Source: an uncultured Erysipelotrichaceae bacterium
Lineage (GTDB): Bacteria > Bacillota_I > Bacilli_A > Erysipelotrichales > Coprobacillaceae
Length of the DNA stretch: 35,908 nucleotides
Direction: 5' to 3'
Assembly: GCA_900550005.1 (NCBI GenBank)
Contig: URQL01000003.1
Span: forward strand, 1-35,908
Part shown: positions 33,390 to 35,908 of the stretch, one piece after another
Layout of the letters: each line of letters opens with the position of its first letter
How positions within the stretch are numbered: the first letter of the stretch is position 1
The notes under the pieces: model-generated
The model's input: the letters and a program-made list of their open reading frames with translations, nothing else
Told to the model about the DNA's origin: nothing
The model's database searches: none
Translations under genes and position numbers: made by a program

Positions 33390-34562
33390 ATGAATTACAA
33401 ACAAACAATTTTAAACTCAGTTGAATCAAAAATTGATGATTATATGAGTATTGTTAAAACTTTATATGAAAACCCAGAAATTGGTAACGAAGAATTTGAA
33501 ACAATGGAATTACTTACTAATTATTTAATTAAAGCAGGATTTGATACAACAAAAGGTTATGTTGTACCAACAGGATTTATTGGTAAATACGATACTGGAA
33601 AACCAGGACCAACAATCGCATTTATGTGCGAATACGATGCTTTACCAGAAGTAGGACATGGATGTGGACATAACTTAATTGCTGGAATCGGTGTTGCAGC
33701 TGGAGAAGCATTAAAAGCGGTTATTGATGAATTTGGTGGAAAAGTCTATGTACTTGGAACGCCTGCTGAAGAAAACTTCGGTGGAAAAGTATCAATGGCA
33801 CAAGCTGGTGTATTTGATGATATTGATGTGGCTTTAATGGTACATCCAGGAACTAAAAATGGATTAGGTGGAAAATCTAATGCTATTAACCCAGTAAAAT
33901 TCGAATTCTTTGGTAAAAATGCACATGGATGTCATCCACAAGATGGTGCATCAGCATTAGATGCAGCCGTTATGACTTATATCCAAATCAACTTATTAAG
34001 ACAATTTGTAGAACCTAATACATTTATCCATGGGATCATTAGAGATGGTGGGGGAGCTGCAAATGTTATCCCAGCTTATGCATCAATGGAATACTACTTT
34101 AGAGCACCTACAATGAAATATGCCTTAGAAGTGACTGAAAAAGCAATCAATTGTGCAAAAGGAGCTTGCGAAGCAACAGGGACAACATTTAAAACATCTA
34201 TCTACGAATGTCCATACGAAGATACATTAGTAAACTATACTTTAGCTGATATGTTGAAAGAAAAATATGAAGAATTAGGAGTTACAGATATCCAACCAGT
34301 AAACGAAGTTGGTGGAGGATCTACAGATGTAGGTGCAGCATCTTACAAATGTCCAACGATTCAAGGTGGAATTAAAATCGCTGGTGACGAAGTAACAGGA
34401 CATTCAAAAGAAATGGCTGCAGCAACTATCTCACCTGCTGGTAAAGAAGGATTAATCAAAGCTGCTGAAGGTATTGCTTTAGTTGCCTTAGATTTATTAC
34501 AATATCCAGAAAAACTTGAAAAAGTTAAAAATGAATATGAAGAATCAATTAAAAATGCTTAG
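33390..34562 (+). CDS. M20 family amidohydrolase/peptidase (AbgB/PM20D2-like)
   Basis: The 390-residue zinc enzyme of the M20 group has EYDALPEVGHGCGHN (metal ligands and the typical GHGCGHN loop), TPAEENFGGK with the catalytic Glu pair, a dimerisation domain in the middle and a late HSKEM His. Relatives cleave N-acyl or dipeptide amides such as p-aminobenzoyl-glutamate or beta-alanyl-lysine type substrates. Its place after an amino acid importer with a T-box suggests that it frees an amino acid, perhaps Arg or Lys, from an imported conjugate. AAAGAGGG precedes ATG 33390. Confidence 0.9.
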   Translation: MNYKQTILNSVESKIDDYMSIVKTLYENPEIGNEEFETMELLTNYLIKAGFDTTKGYVVPTGFIGKYDTGKPGPTIAFMCEYDALPEVGHGCGHNLIAGIGVAAGEALKAVIDEFGGKVYVLGTPAEENFGGKVSMAQAGVFDDIDVALMVHPGTKNGLGGKSNAINPVKFEFFGKNAHGCHPQDGASALDAAVMTYIQINLLRQFVEPNTFIHGIIRDGGGAANVIPAYASMEYYFRAPTMKYALEVTEKAINCAKGACEATGTTFKTSIYECPYEDTLVNYTLADMLKEKYEELGVTDIQPVNEVGGGSTDVGAASYKCPTIQGGIKIAGDEVTGHSKEMAAATISPAGKEGLIKAAEGIALVALDLLQYPEKLEKVKNEYEESIKNA

Positions 34563-34587
34563 AAGATCTGCGGATCTTCTTTTTTTG
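34561..34587 (+). terminator. Terminator after the M20 gene
   Basis: AGAAGATC (34561-34568), loop TGCG, GATCTTCT (34573-34580) and a T-run. The stop codon lies at its foot. Confidence 0.85.
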
Positions 34588-34607
34588 TGAGAAAACAAAT
34601 GAAATAA

Positions 34608-34616
34608 TGATAAAAT
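34608..34616 (+). promoter_or_regulatory. Extended -10 promoter of the antitoxin gene
   Basis: TGaTAAAAT with the -10 at 34611-34616. No good -35 is visible. Confidence 0.4.
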
Positions 34617-34639
34617 TTTGATAGAAACGTAGGTATATC

Positions 34640-34900
34640 ATGATTCAAATAAGACCAGTATCAGATCTAAGAAATAAATTTACTGAAATAGAAGCTATAG
34701 TTAATCAAAGTGAACCTGTTTATCTTGCAAAAAATGGTTATGGCAGTATGGTCATTTTGGGTTTAGAAGCATATTCTAAATTAACAGATTGTTTTGAAAA
34801 TAAATTAGATGAAGCAGACTTATCTGCTATGCAAGAAAGTACAATACTTACACATGATGAAGTGTTTAGTCATGTACGTAATAAAATAAGTGGGAAATAA
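34640..34900 (+). CDS. Phd/YefM family antitoxin
   Basis: The 86-residue antitoxin has the family start (IRPVSDLRNKFTEIEAIVNQSEPVYLAKNG), where the first half forms the DNA-binding dimer. VILGLEAYSKL follows, then an acidic flexible C-terminus that would wrap the toxin. It normally represses its own operon and neutralises a RelE/ParE-type RNase or gyrase toxin. The toxin gene overlaps its end by 11 bases but is frameshifted, so this antitoxin is now probably without an active partner at this locus. AGGT lies just before ATG 34640. Confidence 0.85.
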   Translation: MIQIRPVSDLRNKFTEIEAIVNQSEPVYLAKNGYGSMVILGLEAYSKLTDCFENKLDEADLSAMQESTILTHDEVFSHVRNKISGK

Positions 34901-35202
34901 ATCCTATGAATTACAATATCTCCCTTTATTTGAAGAAAATCTTATGCAAATTTGTACATACATAGAAGAACTTCATAATAGTGATGCATCAAAAATTTTG
35001 ATAGATGAAATTGAAAAAAGTAATTTTAAAAAGATTATAAAATTCAACAGTATTTTAACCCTATTCGTCTGTAAAAGAAAGAGAGTGTATCTATTATAGA
35101 ATTTATGTGAAAAATTATATTATATTTTATGATGTTTATGATAATATTATGGAAGTTAGAAGGATAATTTATTCAAAACGTGATTTTGAATATCTTGTTT
35201 AA
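34890..35202 (+). pseudogene. RelE/ParE family toxin, frameshifted
   Basis: From GTG 34890 the frame begins NKSYELQYLPLFEENLMQICTY, a typical RelE/ParE start. It goes out of frame near 35051-35061 and stops at 35099. The +1 frame resumes at 35059 with PYSSVKERE and reads on to the family's C-terminal pattern YVKNYIIFYDVY...VRRIIYSKRDFEYLV, ending TAA at 35200-35202. The two halves together make a normal toxin of about 104 residues. The shift lies in a TTTT/CCC tract and equals one extra base or two lost bases. The active C-terminal part is therefore not made in frame, so the toxin is broken unless the shift is a sequencing error. Confidence 0.85.
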
Positions 35203-35227
35203 AAAGAAGATCTGTGGATCTTTTTTT
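35203..35227 (+). terminator. Terminator after the toxin remnant
   Basis: AAGATC (35207-35212), loop TGTG, GATCTT (35217-35222) and a T-run. It is almost the same sequence as the terminator at 34561. Confidence 0.8.
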
Positions 35228-35511
35228 ATTAGAATTGGGTAGAATACATGTTAATATTTAATAATTTTTTATTGTTTTGATTAAATACTTATTATTCTAA
35301 AATTGAAGAGATAAAAAATTATTAAAATGATGAAAATTTAGCTTAGAAACTCACTGTTTCGTATAAAAAGTGGGTATTTTAAGCTTTTTTTAGGATTTTT
35401 AGATATAAAAAGAAGAATAATTATATTTAGATAATAAACAAATATACACTGTTTTTAATCAAAATATTTATTTTTCTTTAGATATATGCGAAAAATGATG
35501 AAGAATTTTTG
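35228..35511. other. AT-rich spacer before glnN
   Basis: No coding region is visible. It contains one terminator-like hairpin: AGCTTA (35340-35345) and ACTCAC (35349-35354) pair with GTGGGT (35370-35375) and TAAGCT (35380-35385), followed by seven T residues. Its upstream transcript is not apparent. Confidence 0.5.
35340..35391 (+). terminator. Terminator-like hairpin without an upstream gene
   Basis: A two-part stem with an internal loop and a T-tail, as described for the surrounding spacer. It may end a small RNA or readthrough from the toxin locus. Confidence 0.5.
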
Positions 35512-35540
35512 TTGACAAGTTTATATTCCATGCATATAAT
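35512..35540 (+). promoter_or_regulatory. Consensus promoter of glnN
   Basis: TTGACA (35512-35517), a 17-base spacer and TATAAT (35535-35540), a perfect SigA match. I see no clear GlnR box (TGTNA-N7-TNACA) next to it. Confidence 0.9.
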
Positions 35541-35589
35541 GAACGTGTAAAAAAGATTACTTTGAAAGTGAAACGAGGGGGATTTTCGA

Positions 35590-35908
35590 ATGGAAGACAT
35601 GAATAAGATTATTGATACTTACGGATGTTATGCATTTACAGATGAAACGATGAAAGATCGTATTCCAAAATCAACATATAAAGCTTTTCATGAAGCTTTG
35701 GATAAAGGGGAACCATTAGCTAAAGAAACAGCTACAGTTATCGCTAATGCGATGAAAGTATGGGCTGTTGAAAATGGTGCTACACACTTTACTCACTGGT
35801 TTATGCCAATGACTGGATTAACGGCTGAAAAACATGATTCTTTCTTAGAACCAGAAGGAACAAGTGGAAAAGCTGTATTAGAATTTAGTGGTAAAACATT
35901 AAGAAAAG
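35590..35908 (+). CDS. glnN: Type III glutamine synthetase, N-terminal part
   Basis: The first 106 residues of a type III glutamine synthetase (GSIII, normally about 700 residues) are seen before the window ends. GSIII makes glutamine from glutamate, ammonia and ATP as a double-hexamer ring. The GSIII-specific start YGCYAFTDETMKDRIPKSTY and the block THFTHWFMPMTGLTAEKHDSF are clear. GAGGGGG precedes ATG 35590. The gene is driven by the consensus promoter above with a leader of about 40 bases. Confidence 0.93.
   Translation, partial: MEDMNKIIDTYGCYAFTDETMKDRIPKSTYKAFHEALDKGEPLAKETATVIANAMKVWAVENGATHFTHWFMPMTGLTAEKHDSFLEPEGTSGKAVLEFSGKTLRK

Noticed and set aside
1..35908. CRISPR array, tRNA or rRNA genes, intact transposon
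   Set aside because: No regular spaced repeats, cloverleaf-like segments or transposase genes could be identified by eye on either strand.

Overview
The window is AT-rich DNA with strong Shine-Dalgarno sequences, SigA-type promoters and short poly-T hairpin terminators. It looks like a chromosome piece from a low-GC, anaerobic Gram-positive gut bacterium. I infer the Erysipelotrichia/Coprobacillaceae type, from T-box leaders, a Noc/ParB pair, a giant 2-hydroxyacyl-CoA dehydratase activase, a type III glutamine synthetase and a lone IadA. Species assignment from sequence alone is not secure. There are no rRNA or tRNA genes, no CRISPR array and no intact insertion sequence that I can see.

Bases 1-1400: the 3' end of an unknown gene, an AT-rich region holding a promoter, a hairpin-rich transcript and a terminator, and a HAD-like protein that has lost its catalytic motifs. 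Bases 1400-9010: an origin-type housekeeping block with tatD, a yabE-like cell-wall gene, mnmG, rsmG, noc, then parA (soj), parB (spo0J) and a pentapeptide-repeat gene translationally joined to parB. The Noc homologue starts without the N-terminal membrane-targeting helix known from Bacillus subtilis.

Bases 9025-16325: a Cof-type HAD phosphatase, an MFS transporter, a DUF554 membrane protein with its LysR regulator, and a heterodimeric ABC exporter. The catalytically competent exporter subunit is interrupted by an in-frame TAA. Bases 16430-24820: a MarR regulator in an operon with a 1403-residue double activase/DUF2229 protein, followed by a CydDC-like ABC exporter pair with a palindromic operator at its promoter. 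Bases 24860-28440: an orphan FtsX-like membrane protein with isoaspartyl dipeptidase (iadA), then trpS on the minus strand behind a tryptophan T-box leader, and a decayed small gene.

Bases 28520-30460: an XRE regulator with a near-perfect inverted repeat on its promoter, an orphan PTS EIIB-like protein with a catabolite-repression site, and a beta-phosphoglucomutase-type HAD. Bases 30660-34590: a T-box (best read as arginine-specific) controlling a polar amino acid ABC importer (permease, ATPase, lipoprotein) and an M20 amidohydrolase, a coherent amino acid uptake and release operon. Bases 34600-35908: a Phd/YefM antitoxin whose RelE/ParE toxin is frameshifted, an AT-rich spacer, and the start of glnN under a consensus promoter.
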